Shown piece by piece: positions 15,990 through 25,377 of a DNA stretch of 64,000 nucleotides. This DNA is from CAMAVH01 sp035714115. GTDB taxonomy: Bacteria > Pseudomonadota > Alphaproteobacteria > SMXQ01. Location of the stretch: assembly GCA_035714115.1 (NCBI GenBank), contig DASTMO010000089.1:1-64000 (forward strand), in the 5' to 3' direction. The stretch's first letter is position 1. Each line of letters starts with the position of its first letter. The notes below the pieces were generated by a model that ran no database searches, was not told where the DNA came from, and saw only the letters and a list, made by a program, of their open reading frames with translations. The position numbers and the translations under genes were made by a program.

Positions 15990-18900
15990 ATGCCGACCGA
16001 GATTTTTCATCCTGCCGTTCAGAGCTGGTTCGCGCGCCATTTCGCCGCGCCGACGGCTGCGCAAGCTGAGGCTTGGCCGGCCATCGCCGCTGGCAAGGAT
16101 GTGCTGATCGCCGCGCCCACCGGTTCGGGCAAGACGCTTGCCGCTTTCCTCGCTTCCATCGACAAGCTGCTGCGCCAGGGGTTGGCCGGCAGCCTGATCG
16201 ACGAGACGCAGGTGATCTATGTCTCGCCGCTCAAGGCGCTGTCGAACGACATCCAGAAGAATCTGCAGTTGCCGCTCGCCGGCATCCGCGAAGAGCTGGC
16301 CAAGCAAGGCTTGCCCGATGTCGAGATCACCAGTTGGGTGCGCACCGGCGACACGCCGCAATCGGAACGCGCCAAGGCGGCCAAGAAGCCGCCGCATATC
16401 GTCGTCACCACGCCGGAGTCGCTCTATCTGTTGCTCGGATCGGATTCGGGCCGCGCCATGCTGGCGACGACGCGCACGGTCATCGTCGACGAAATCCATG
16501 CCGTCGCCGCCACCAAGCGCGGCGCGCATCTGGCGATCTCGCTGGAGCGTCTGCAGGATCTCTGCGGCGGCAAGCTGCAGCGTATCGGCCTGTCGGCGAC
16601 GCAAAAGCCGATCGAGGAGGTGGCGCATCTTCTGACCGGGCGCGGCGATGAATCCGGTCCGGTTCCCGATTGCGTCATCGTCGATAGCGGCCATGTGCGC
16701 GAGCGCCGCCTCGCCATCGAACTGACCGATTCGCCGCTCGAATCGGTCATGTCGAACGAGGGCTGGGGCGAGGTCTACGACCGTATCGCCGAGCTGATCG
16801 CCGAGCATCGCACGACGCTGATCTTCGCCAATACGCGCCGCACGGTCGAGCGCGTCACCGCCGAGCTTGGCGACCGCGTGGGCGACGAGCATGTCGCGGC
16901 CCACCACGGCAGTCTGTCGAAGGAGCAGCGGCTCGACGCCGAGCAGCGATTGAAGGGCGGCCATCTGAAAGCCCTGGTCGCCACGGCGTCGCTGGAATTG
17001 GGCATCGATATCGGCGACGTCGATCTCGTCTGCCAATTGTCCTCGCCGCGCTCCATCGCCAGCTTCCTGCAGCGCGTCGGCCGCTCGGGCCATTCGGTCG
17101 GCGGCACGCCGCACGGTCGGCTGTTTCCGTCCTCGCGCGACGACCTGGTGGAATGCGCCGCCCTGCTCGACAGCGTGCGGCGCGGCGAATTGGACAAGCT
17201 CGTCATTCCCCATCGCCCGCTCGACGTGCTGGCACAGCAAATCGTCGCCGAGGCCGCCGCCGCCGAGGAATGGCGCGAGGGCGATATGTTCCGGCTGATG
17301 CGCCGGGCCTGGCCCTATCGCGATTTGGCGCGCAAAGAATTCGACGATGTGCTGCGTATGCTGGCGGACGGCTTCACCTTCCGACGCGGGCGGCGCGGCG
17401 CGCTGATCCATCATGATGCGGTGAACGGCGAGATACGCGGCCGCAAGGGTGCCAAGCTGACGGCGCTGACCTCCGGCGGCACCATCCCCGACAATGCCGA
17501 CTATCGCGTGCAGATGGAGCCGGACAATATCTTCATCGGCACGGTGAATGAGGATTTTGCCGTCGAGAGCATGGCCGGCGACATTTTCCAGCTCGGCAAC
17601 CATTCCTATCGCATCCTGCGCGTCGAGCGCGGAACTTTGCGCGTCGAGGATGCCCAGGGCCAGCCGCCGACCATTCCCTTCTGGTTCGGCGAGGCGCCGG
17701 GCCGCAGCGACGAATTGTCGGTCTCGGTCTCACGCCTGCGCGGCGAGATCGCAGCGCGCTTGGCGGACGACAAGAGCGGCGCGTCGGCGAGGGCCTGGCT
17801 GGAAGGTGAGGTTGGCCTGTCGCCGCTCGCCGCCGAGGAGCTGACAGCCTATCTCGCCGCCGGCCATGCCGCCTTCGGCACCTTGCCGACGCAAGAGACG
17901 CTGGTGTTCGAGCGCTTTTTCGATGAAGCCGGCGGCATGCAGTTCGTCATCCATTCCCCTTACGGCAGCCGGCTCAACCGCGCCTGGGGCTTGGCGCTGC
18001 GCAAGCGCTTCTGCGGCAAATTCAACTTCGAGCTGCAGGCGGCGGCGACCGAGGACAACATCATCCTCTCCCTCACCTCCGTGCACAGCTTCGAACTGGC
18101 CGAGGTGAAGGCCTATCTGCATGCCAACACGGTGCGCAAAGTCCTGATCCAAGCCTTGCTCGACGCGCCGATGTTCCTGACGCGCTGGCGCTGGGCCGCC
18201 GGCATCGCCCTGGCGCTGCCGCGCTTTCGCGGCGGGCGCAAAGTGCCACCGCAGCTCGCGCGCATGGACGCGGAAGATCTGGTCGCCAACGTCTTCCCCG
18301 ATCAGCTCGCCTGCCTGGAGAACATCGTCGGCGAGCGCGAAGTGCCGGATCATCCGCTGGTCAATCAGACCATCGACGATTGCCTGCAGGAGGCAATGGA
18401 CCTCGCCGGGCTGGAAGCGTTGCTGCGCAAGCTGGAATCGGGCGAGATCAAAGTCGTCGCCTGCGATCTCGTAGAGCCGTCGCCGCTCGCCATGGAAGTG
18501 TTGTCGGCGCGCCCCTATGCCTTCCTCGATGACGCACCGCTCGAAGAGCGCCGCACCCAGGCGGTGATGGGCCGGCGCTGGATGTCGCCGGAGGAGGCTT
18601 CCGATCTCGGCAAGCTGGATGCCGAGGCGATCGCGCGCGTGCGCGAGGAGGCTTGGCCGGATGCCGCGACTGCCGACGAATTGCACGACGGGCTGGTGTG
18701 GCTCGGTTATCTGACAGAGGCGGAAGCGCGCGCCAATCCCGCTTGGCCGGCGCTACTCGCTGAACTGGCCAAAGCCAAACGCGCCGCGCAGCTTGTCACA
18801 CCTGCCGGCAAATTGTGGATCACTGCCGAGCGCTTGATGCAGTTCCGCACCCTCTGGCCCGCTGCGGCGCTGCAGCCGGAAATAGCCGCGCCGGCATCCT

Positions 18901-20321
18901 ATGCCGCTGAAAGCTGGACCGCCGAGACCGCCGCGGTGGAAATCCTGCGCGGCCGGCTCGAAGGCCAGGGGCCGGTGACGTTGGCCATGCTGGCCGAAAC
19001 CTCGGGCCTCGCGGCCGATGTCGTCACCATGGCCCTCGCTACGCTGGAAGGTGAAGGCTTCGCGCTGCGCGGCCGCTTCACGCCCAATCTTGGAATCGAC
19101 GAATGGTGTGAGCGGCGTCTGCTCGCGCGCATCCATCACTACACCATCAAGCGCCTGCGCGCCGAAATCGAGCCGGTGCCGGCGCGCGATTTCCTGCGCT
19201 TCCTGTTTTCCTGGCAGCGCGTGTTGCCGGAATCGCGCATGGAAGGGCCGGACGCGCTCGACGCCATCGTCGGCCAGCTCGAAGGCTTCGAGACGGCGGC
19301 GGGCGCTTGGGAGCGCGAGATTCTCCCGGCGCGCATCGGCGAATATGAGCCGGCCTGGCTCGACGAGCGCTGCCTGTCGGGCCGCGTCTCCTGGGCGCGG
19401 CTGCGCCCGCGTGTCGCGCGCAGCGAACAGCGGGCGTCGGGGCCGGTGCGAGCGACGCCGATCACGCTGATGGCGCGCCGCAATGCCGCTTACTGGTCGG
19501 CGCTTGCCGCGACGGATGCTTTGGCCGAGCCGAGCGGGCGCAGCCGCGCCGTGTTTGAGACGCTGCGCGATCACGGCGCGTCTTTCTTCGACGAGCTGGT
19601 GCAGGCGACCAAGCTACTGCGCGCCCAGGTCGAAGAGGCGCTCGGCGAGCTGGTCACGCTCGGCCTGGTGACATCGGACAGTTTCGGCGGTTTGCGCGCC
19701 TTGATCGCCCCCGCCGTCAAGACGCCGAGCTATGGCCTGCGCCGCCGTCGCCGGCCCGTGGTCTTCGGCATGGACGATGCGGGCCGCTGGTCGCTGGCGC
19801 GCCGCCCCGCATCCCATGACGCCGCCTTCACCCTGGAAGCCGTCGAACATGTGGCGCGCACGCTGCTGCGCCGCTACGGCGTGGTGTTCTGGCGCATGTT
19901 GGAGCGCGAGGCCGACTGGCTGCCGCCGTGGCGCGAATTGCTGAAGGTCTATCGCCGCCTGGAAGCGCGCGGCGAAATTCGCGGCGGGCGCTTCGTGTCG
20001 GGCTTCTCGGGCGAGCAATTCGCGCTGCCCGACGCCATCGGCAAGCTGCGCGAAATGCGCCGCAGCGAGCCGAAGGGCGAGTTCGTCTCGCTGTCGGGCG
20101 CCGATCCGCTCAACCTCGTCGGCATCTTGACGCCGGGCGGCAAGCTTGCCGCGCTGACCAGCAACCGGGTGCTCTATCGCGACGGCATGCCCGTCGCCGT
20201 GCTGGCCGGCGGCGAGGTCAAGCCGCTCGAAGAGATGGCGCCGAGCGACCTCTGGCAGGCGCAGAAAATTCTGCTGCGCCAAGGACCGCAGGAGAAGGCG
20301 CCGGCCGATCCCGCGCCATAA
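15990..20321 (+). CDS. lhr: Lhr-type large ATP-dependent helicase (DEAD/DEAH)
   Basis: 1443 residues, close to the length of bacterial full-length Lhr. The helicase core is at the N terminus: APTGSGKTLAAFL (motif I), VDEIHAV (motif II), GLSATQ (motif III) and FLQRVGRSGHS (motif VI). The Lhr-specific winged-helix and core domain 4 region follow to about residue 870. A long C-terminal domain (about 870-1430) matches the Lhr-CTD. Lhr is a 3'-5' helicase that prefers RNA:DNA hybrids and acts in DNA repair. Neither ligase nor phosphoesterase genes, which mark the shorter ligase-associated Lhr, are beside it. Confidence 0.92.
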   Translation: MPTEIFHPAVQSWFARHFAAPTAAQAEAWPAIAAGKDVLIAAPTGSGKTLAAFLASIDKLLRQGLAGSLIDETQVIYVSPLKALSNDIQKNLQLPLAGIREELAKQGLPDVEITSWVRTGDTPQSERAKAAKKPPHIVVTTPESLYLLLGSDSGRAMLATTRTVIVDEIHAVAATKRGAHLAISLERLQDLCGGKLQRIGLSATQKPIEEVAHLLTGRGDESGPVPDCVIVDSGHVRERRLAIELTDSPLESVMSNEGWGEVYDRIAELIAEHRTTLIFANTRRTVERVTAELGDRVGDEHVAAHHGSLSKEQRLDAEQRLKGGHLKALVATASLELGIDIGDVDLVCQLSSPRSIASFLQRVGRSGHSVGGTPHGRLFPSSRDDLVECAALLDSVRRGELDKLVIPHRPLDVLAQQIVAEAAAAEEWREGDMFRLMRRAWPYRDLARKEFDDVLRMLADGFTFRRGRRGALIHHDAVNGEIRGRKGAKLTALTSGGTIPDNADYRVQMEPDNIFIGTVNEDFAVESMAGDIFQLGNHSYRILRVERGTLRVEDAQGQPPTIPFWFGEAPGRSDELSVSVSRLRGEIAARLADDKSGASARAWLEGEVGLSPLAAEELTAYLAAGHAAFGTLPTQETLVFERFFDEAGGMQFVIHSPYGSRLNRAWGLALRKRFCGKFNFELQAAATEDNIILSLTSVHSFELAEVKAYLHANTVRKVLIQALLDAPMFLTRWRWAAGIALALPRFRGGRKVPPQLARMDAEDLVANVFPDQLACLENIVGEREVPDHPLVNQTIDDCLQEAMDLAGLEALLRKLESGEIKVVACDLVEPSPLAMEVLSARPYAFLDDAPLEERRTQAVMGRRWMSPEEASDLGKLDAEAIARVREEAWPDAATADELHDGLVWLGYLTEAEARANPAWPALLAELAKAKRAAQLVTPAGKLWITAERLMQFRTLWPAAALQPEIAAPASYAAESWTAETAAVEILRGRLEGQGPVTLAMLAETSGLAADVVTMALATLEGEGFALRGRFTPNLGIDEWCERRLLARIHHYTIKRLRAEIEPVPARDFLRFLFSWQRVLPESRMEGPDALDAIVGQLEGFETAAGAWEREILPARIGEYEPAWLDERCLSGRVSWARLRPRVARSEQRASGPVRATPITLMARRNAAYWSALAATDALAEPSGRSRAVFETLRDHGASFFDELVQATKLLRAQVEEALGELVTLGLVTSDSFGGLRALIAPAVKTPSYGLRRRRRPVVFGMDDAGRWSLARRPASHDAAFTLEAVEHVARTLLRRYGVVFWRMLEREADWLPPWRELLKVYRRLEARGEIRGGRFVSGFSGEQFALPDAIGKLREMRRSEPKGEFVSLSGADPLNLVGILTPGGKLAALTSNRVLYRDGMPVAVLAGGEVKPLEEMAPSDLWQAQKILLRQGPQEKAPADPAP

Positions 20322-20356
20322 CCGATTACCTACGAGGTAAGTCGGTTACTTCCGAC
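20322..20356 (+). other. Overlapping alternative hairpins between lhr and the ABC operon
   Basis: CCGATTACCT can pair with AGGTAA-G-TCGG, while GTCGG (20341-20345) can instead pair with CCGAC (20352-20356). The two foldings exclude each other. No T tract follows. Confidence 0.3.
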
Positions 20357-20446
20357 AATGAAAATCGCCATCCTGTCGCGAATGAGGGATTCTGATCGCG
20401 GCGCGATGGTGCTACGACTCTGGCCCCTTCTTTACGCGGCTTGCTC

Positions 20447-21375
<929 letters not shown>

Positions 21376-21379
<4 letters not shown>

Positions 21380-22137
21380 ACGTCCATGCGATCAAATCGA
21401 TCTACAAGTTCGAGATGGCGCGCGCCTGGCGCACCGTCATGCAGAGCATCATCTCGCCGGTGATCTCGACCTCGCTCTATTTCGTCGTGTTCGGCGCGGC
21501 GATCGGCGCGGGCATCCAGTCGGTCAATGGCGTCGCTTACGGCTCTTTCATCGTGCCCGGTCTGATCATGCTGTCGCTGCTCACCCAGAGCATCGCCAAC
21601 GCATCCTTCGGCATCTACTTCCCGCGCTTCACCGGCACGATCTACGAGATTTTGTCGGCGCCGGTCTCGCCGATGGAGATCGTCATCGGCTATGTCGGCG
21701 CGGCGGCGAGCAAGTCGATCATCCTCGGCGTCATCATCCTGGCGACGTCCACGCTGTTCGTGCCGCTGCAGGTCGAGCATCCCCTGTGGATGGTGTTCTT
21801 CCTGCTGCTGACGGCGATCACTTTCAGCCTGTTCGGCTTCATCATCGGCATCTGGGCAGACGGCTTCGAGAAGCTGCAGATCGTGCCGCTGCTGATCATC
21901 ACGCCGCTGACCTTCCTGGGCGGCAGCTTCTATTCCATCGACGTGCTGCCGCCGTTCTGGCGTTTCGTCAGCCTGTTCAACCCGGTGGTCTATCTCGTCA
22001 ACGGCTTCCGCTGGAGCTTCCACGGCACCGCCGACGTGCATATGGGCATCAGCCTCGCCATGACCTTCGTCTTCCTCGCCGTCTGCCTCGCCATCGTCGG
22101 CTGGATGTTCAAGACCGGTTATCGCCTGCGCAATTGA
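21376..22137 (+). CDS. ABC-2 type exporter permease
   Basis: 253 residues from the ATG at 21376, which overlaps the ATPase stop; the open frame further upstream is a shadow of the ATPase gene. Six hydrophobic segments are visible. The start has the amphipathic KSIYKFEMARAWRTVMQSIISPVISTSLYF typical of YadH/DrrB-like ABC-2 membrane proteins, and the end has TPLTFLGGSFYSIDVLPPFWR, the family signature near the fifth helix. With the ATPase it forms a two-gene exporter; the substrate is unknown. Confidence 0.92.
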
Positions 22138-22258
22138 CCGGCCAGGGTCAATCCGACTGGCGGCATTTCGCCGTGCGCCACGAAATTTGCCCGTGACGAG
22201 ATCGTTAAGTTAGTTAACAATTCGTCTTCCGGACGCCACAGGGCAAGAGGCGAGCGAC

Positions 22259-23404
22259 ATGTCAGGCGAGAGCATTCTTTTGCGCAAAGTGGGCGGCAAA
22301 GCCGCTTGGCGCGGTCCCGACATCGCCCAGAGCGACGAGTGGAAATATCCGCTGTCGCCCGATCAGCGCCGCGAGATCCTCGCCGCGCTGCGCCATTACC
22401 AAAAGCGCGGCGTCGGCCCGCTCGATGCGCGCCAAAGCGACTTTCCGCTGCCCACCGTCGGCCCCGCCTTGCGCGCGCGCATGCGCGACATGGACGAAAA
22501 GCTGGGCATCATGCTGGTGCGCGGCATGCCGCTGGAAGGTCTGAGCCAGGACGAAATCCATCAGCTCTATTGGGGCATCGGCCTGCATCTCGGCGTCGTG
22601 CTGCCGCAATCGCAGCATGGCGAGCTGCTCGGCGATATCCGTGATCGCGGCACGCCGGGCAGCGAGGCGCGCGGCTACACCTCGGGCAAGGCGCAGAGCT
22701 TCCACACCGACGAGGCGGATGTCGTCCTGCTCTTGTGCCGCCAGCGCGCCAAGGCGGGCGGTGCGAGCAAGCTCTGCAGCACGGCGGCGATCCACGACCA
22801 CATGGTCGACACGCGGCCCGATCTCGCGCGCGAGCTCTACAAGCCCCATCCACTCGCCTGGGTGATGCCCGATCCGCAAAGCGGCGAACGCTGGTTCACC
22901 ACGCCCTTCTTCGGCTTTCGCGAAGGTCATTTCGCCAGCCGCTTCAGCTACAACCGCACATTGAAGGCGCAAAGCTTCGCCGACGCGCCGCGCATCACGC
23001 CGAAATTCCGCGAAGCGGTGGAATATGCCTTCGAACTGGCGAATGACCCGGCGTTCTTCTTCGAGATGTATTTCGAGCCGGGCGACCTGCAGTTCGTCGT
23101 GAACTACCAGATCATCCATGGCCGAACACAGGTGATCGACCATGACGAGATCGACCTGAAGCGCCATGTCATGCGCATGTGGCTCTCGACGCCTTACGGC
23201 CGGCCGCTGCCGGAAAGCTGGAAACATGCCTACACCTCCGTCGAGCCCGCCTCCGTGCGCGGCGGCGTGCCCTGGTGGTGGTTCAGCGAGAAGTTCGGCG
23301 AGTATCGCAAGCTGGCCGCCGCCGATCTCGGCATGATCGCGACGCCGGACAGCGAGATGGCGAAGTTCGGCAGTCTGGTCGGCCGCGTCACCGAGCCGGT
23401 CTAA
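22259..23404 (+). CDS. TauD/TfdA-family Fe(II)/2-oxoglutarate-type dioxygenase
   Basis: 381 residues. The metal-binding facial triad is visible: HTD at 149-151 (QSFHTDEADVV), with the distal His in NYQIIHGRTQV at about 285, followed by KRHVMRMWLS, whose Arg would bind 2-oxoglutarate. The N-terminal part (MLVRGMPLEGLSQDEIHQLYWGIGLHLG) is typical of the TauD superfamily branch often annotated as a taurine catabolism dioxygenase. The substrate is not predictable: taurine-specific neighbours are absent. It is convergent with the chemoreceptor gene, six bases apart. Confidence 0.85.
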   Translation: MSGESILLRKVGGKAAWRGPDIAQSDEWKYPLSPDQRREILAALRHYQKRGVGPLDARQSDFPLPTVGPALRARMRDMDEKLGIMLVRGMPLEGLSQDEIHQLYWGIGLHLGVVLPQSQHGELLGDIRDRGTPGSEARGYTSGKAQSFHTDEADVVLLLCRQRAKAGGASKLCSTAAIHDHMVDTRPDLARELYKPHPLAWVMPDPQSGERWFTTPFFGFREGHFASRFSYNRTLKAQSFADAPRITPKFREAVEYAFELANDPAFFFEMYFEPGDLQFVVNYQIIHGRTQVIDHDEIDLKRHVMRMWLSTPYGRPLPESWKHAYTSVEPASVRGGVPWWWFSEKFGEYRKLAAADLGMIATPDSEMAKFGSLVGRVTEPV

Positions 23405-23410
23405 GCCGGC

Positions 23411-24895
23411 TTAGCTTGCCAGCGCCAGCGACGCTTCCTTGACTTTCAGCGTGAGGCCGCTGGCCGTTTCGGCCACTTCGGCAATCTCGTTGACGCTGTC
23501 GCTGATGCTGCTGACGTTCTGCGCCACCACTTGCATGTTCGCCGAGATGCTTTGCGTCACGACGTTCTGCTCCTCGGTCGCAGCGGCGATCAGCGAAGAG
23601 ATCTCGCTCAGCCGCTGGATGGTCGTGCCGATCTCCTTGATCGCGGCAACCGCTTGCTCGGTCGCGCCTTGCACTTGGCCGATCTGGCCGGTGATCTCGT
23701 CGGTCGCCTTGGCCGTCTGCGTCGCCAGGTTCTTCACCTCATGGGCCACGACGGCGAAGCCTTTGCCGGCTTCTCCGGCGCGCGCGGCTTCGATCGTCGC
23801 GTTGAGCGCCAAGAGGTTGGTCTGGCCGGCGATGTCGGTGATGAGCTTGACGACGTCGCCGATGCGCTGGGCGGCGGCGGCCAGGCCGTCGACGATGCCG
23901 CCGGTCTTGTGCGCCTGATCGACGGCTTCGGAGGAGACGCGGGACGCGTCTGCGGTCTGGCGGCTGATCTCGTTGACCGAGGCGGCGAGCTGTTCGGCGC
24001 CGGCGGCGGCCGACTGCACGTTCGACGACGTCTCGACCGAAGCTTGCGCCGAGGTTTGCGCGCGTTCGGTGGCGGTGGAGACGGCCCGAACGATCTCCGA
24101 AAGATCGGCATCTACGGCCTTGCCGGTGGCGCTCCGGTTCAGCCGCTCCTGCATCTGGCGGGTGATGTCGGTGGCGTATTTCACGACCTTGAACGGCTTG
24201 CCGTTGAGATCGAAGATCGGGTTGTAGCTCGCCTGAATCCAGATCTCGCGGCCGCCTTTGCCGATGCGCTTGTATTCGGCGGCTTGATATTCGCCGCGGC
24301 CGAGCATCTCCCAGAAGCGGCGATAATCGTCGCTCGCGGCATAGGCCGGATCGACGAACATGCTGTGATGACGCCCAACGATTTCGTCGAGGCTATAGCC
24401 GACAGCGGCGAGGAAATTGTCGTTGGCGGTGATGATGGTGCCGTCGAGATTGAATTGAATGACCGCCTGCGACTTGCCGATGGCTGCGATCTGGCCCTGC
24501 GCATCTGCATCCTGCAGCTTGCGCGAGGTGACGTCGGTGGCGAGCTTCACGACACGCACGATGCGCCCGGCGCGGTCGCGCACCGGATTGTAGGTCGCCT
24601 GAATCCAGATTTCGCGGCCACCCTTGGCCAGCCGCTTGTATTCGGCCGATTGAAACTCGCCGCGCGCCAGCGCAGCCCAGAACTCTTTGTACGGCGCGCT
24701 TGCGGCATAGCCAGGCTCGACGAAGATGCTGTGATGGCGGCCTTTGACCTCGTCGAGGCTGTAGCCCATCGCCTTCAGGAAGCAGCCGTTGGCGCTCAAG
24801 ATGGTGCCGTCAGGCTTGAACTCGATGATCGCCTGGGACGTGTCGAGCGCGGTCAGCAGAGCCTGATCGCACTTGCTGCGAAAAGCCGAAAACAT
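23411..24895 (-). CDS. Soluble PAS-PAS methyl-accepting chemotaxis protein
   Basis: 494 residues with no membrane helix. Two nearly identical PAS domains lie at about 15-125 and 137-247: each has EFKPDGTI or QFNLDGTI, then GYSLDEV/GYSLDEI, RHHSMFV/RHHSIFV, FWxxLxRGE and GGREIWIQA. This suggests an internal duplication, and such PAS domains often bind haem or FAD (Aer-like energy or oxygen sensing). The receptor signalling hairpin carries the tip GKGFAVVAHEVKNLATQTAKAT, where CheA and CheW dock. GGGAGG precedes the ATG. Its signal should feed the Che proteins encoded at 52.7-59.7 kb. Confidence 0.92.
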   Translation of the reverse strand: MFSAFRSKCDQALLTALDTSQAIIEFKPDGTILSANGCFLKAMGYSLDEVKGRHHSIFVEPGYAASAPYKEFWAALARGEFQSAEYKRLAKGGREIWIQATYNPVRDRAGRIVRVVKLATDVTSRKLQDADAQGQIAAIGKSQAVIQFNLDGTIITANDNFLAAVGYSLDEIVGRHHSMFVDPAYAASDDYRRFWEMLGRGEYQAAEYKRIGKGGREIWIQASYNPIFDLNGKPFKVVKYATDITRQMQERLNRSATGKAVDADLSEIVRAVSTATERAQTSAQASVETSSNVQSAAAGAEQLAASVNEISRQTADASRVSSEAVDQAHKTGGIVDGLAAAAQRIGDVVKLITDIAGQTNLLALNATIEAARAGEAGKGFAVVAHEVKNLATQTAKATDEITGQIGQVQGATEQAVAAIKEIGTTIQRLSEISSLIAAATEEQNVVTQSISANMQVVAQNVSSISDSVNEIAEVAETASGLTLKVKEASLALAS

Positions 24896-24968
24896 GATGT
24901 CGCCCTCCCCGAGCGAAAAAAAATCGTCGGCGGAGAGTAGGCGGCAGGGATTTACAGCCAGTTAAAAA

Positions 24969-24986
24969 ATATCACTTAAGTGGTAT
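24969..24986. promoter_or_regulatory. Palindromic site upstream of the soluble chemoreceptor
   Basis: A perfect CACTTAAGTG core extends to 18 bases with one mismatched pair (ATA-T-CACTTAAGTG-G-TAT), 74 bases before the chemoreceptor start in an A/T-rich gap. It is a candidate operator; the cognate regulator is unknown. Confidence 0.4.
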
Positions 24987-25042
24987 CACCTATGGTTGGT
25001 AAGGCCAATCGCAGCTAACCTATTGAAACTTATTAAGAATAT

Positions 25043-25354
25043 TCAATAGCCGAAATTGGGGATGGGTCCGTCCTGCTCTGTGGGGCGGTCGGAGAGGACG
25101 AAAAAAGCCTCGTCGATATAGCACCAGCCCCAATGTTCGGGCGGATCGTAGCCTTCGATGATCGGGTGCTGCGTGGCGTGGAAATGCTTGGTGGCATGCT
25201 TGTTCTTCGAATCGTCGCAGCAACCGACATGGCCGCAGGTGCGGCAGATCCGTAAATGCACCCACTCGTCGCCGGTCTTCAGGCATTCCTCGCAGCCGCG
25301 CGCGCTCGGTTTGACGTCGCGGATGCCGTCCAGATGTTTGCAGCTTGCGGCCAT
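25043..25354 (-). CDS. UBP-type zinc finger protein
   Basis: A 103-residue protein that is a single UBP (ubiquitin-hydrolase-type, ZnF-UBP) zinc finger. It has a metal-ligand series of Cys and His: CKHLDGI, GCEECLKTGDEWVHLRICRTCGHVGCCDDS, then HATKHFHATQHPII and the closing WGWCYIDEAFF. In eukaryotes this fold binds the C-terminal GlyGly of ubiquitin; the bacterial ligand is not known. It starts 23 bases after the flavoprotein stop with AGGAGA before the ATG, so the two are one operon. Confidence 0.9.
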   Translation of the reverse strand: MAASCKHLDGIRDVKPSARGCEECLKTGDEWVHLRICRTCGHVGCCDDSKNKHATKHFHATQHPIIEGYDPPEHWGWCYIDEAFFVLSDRPTEQDGPIPNFGY

Positions 25355-25377
25355 GAGCGCGTCTCCTAGGTTTGCGC

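Noticed and set aside
15933..17603. 556-codon reverse open frame opposite lhr
   Set aside because: Shadow of the helicase core; no recognisable protein features.
25020..25049. CTATTGAA / TTCAATAG inverted repeat at the end of the UBP zinc finger gene as a terminator
   Set aside because: The stem is only eight A/T-rich pairs with a 14-base loop and no T tract in the reverse direction, so it is too weak to call.
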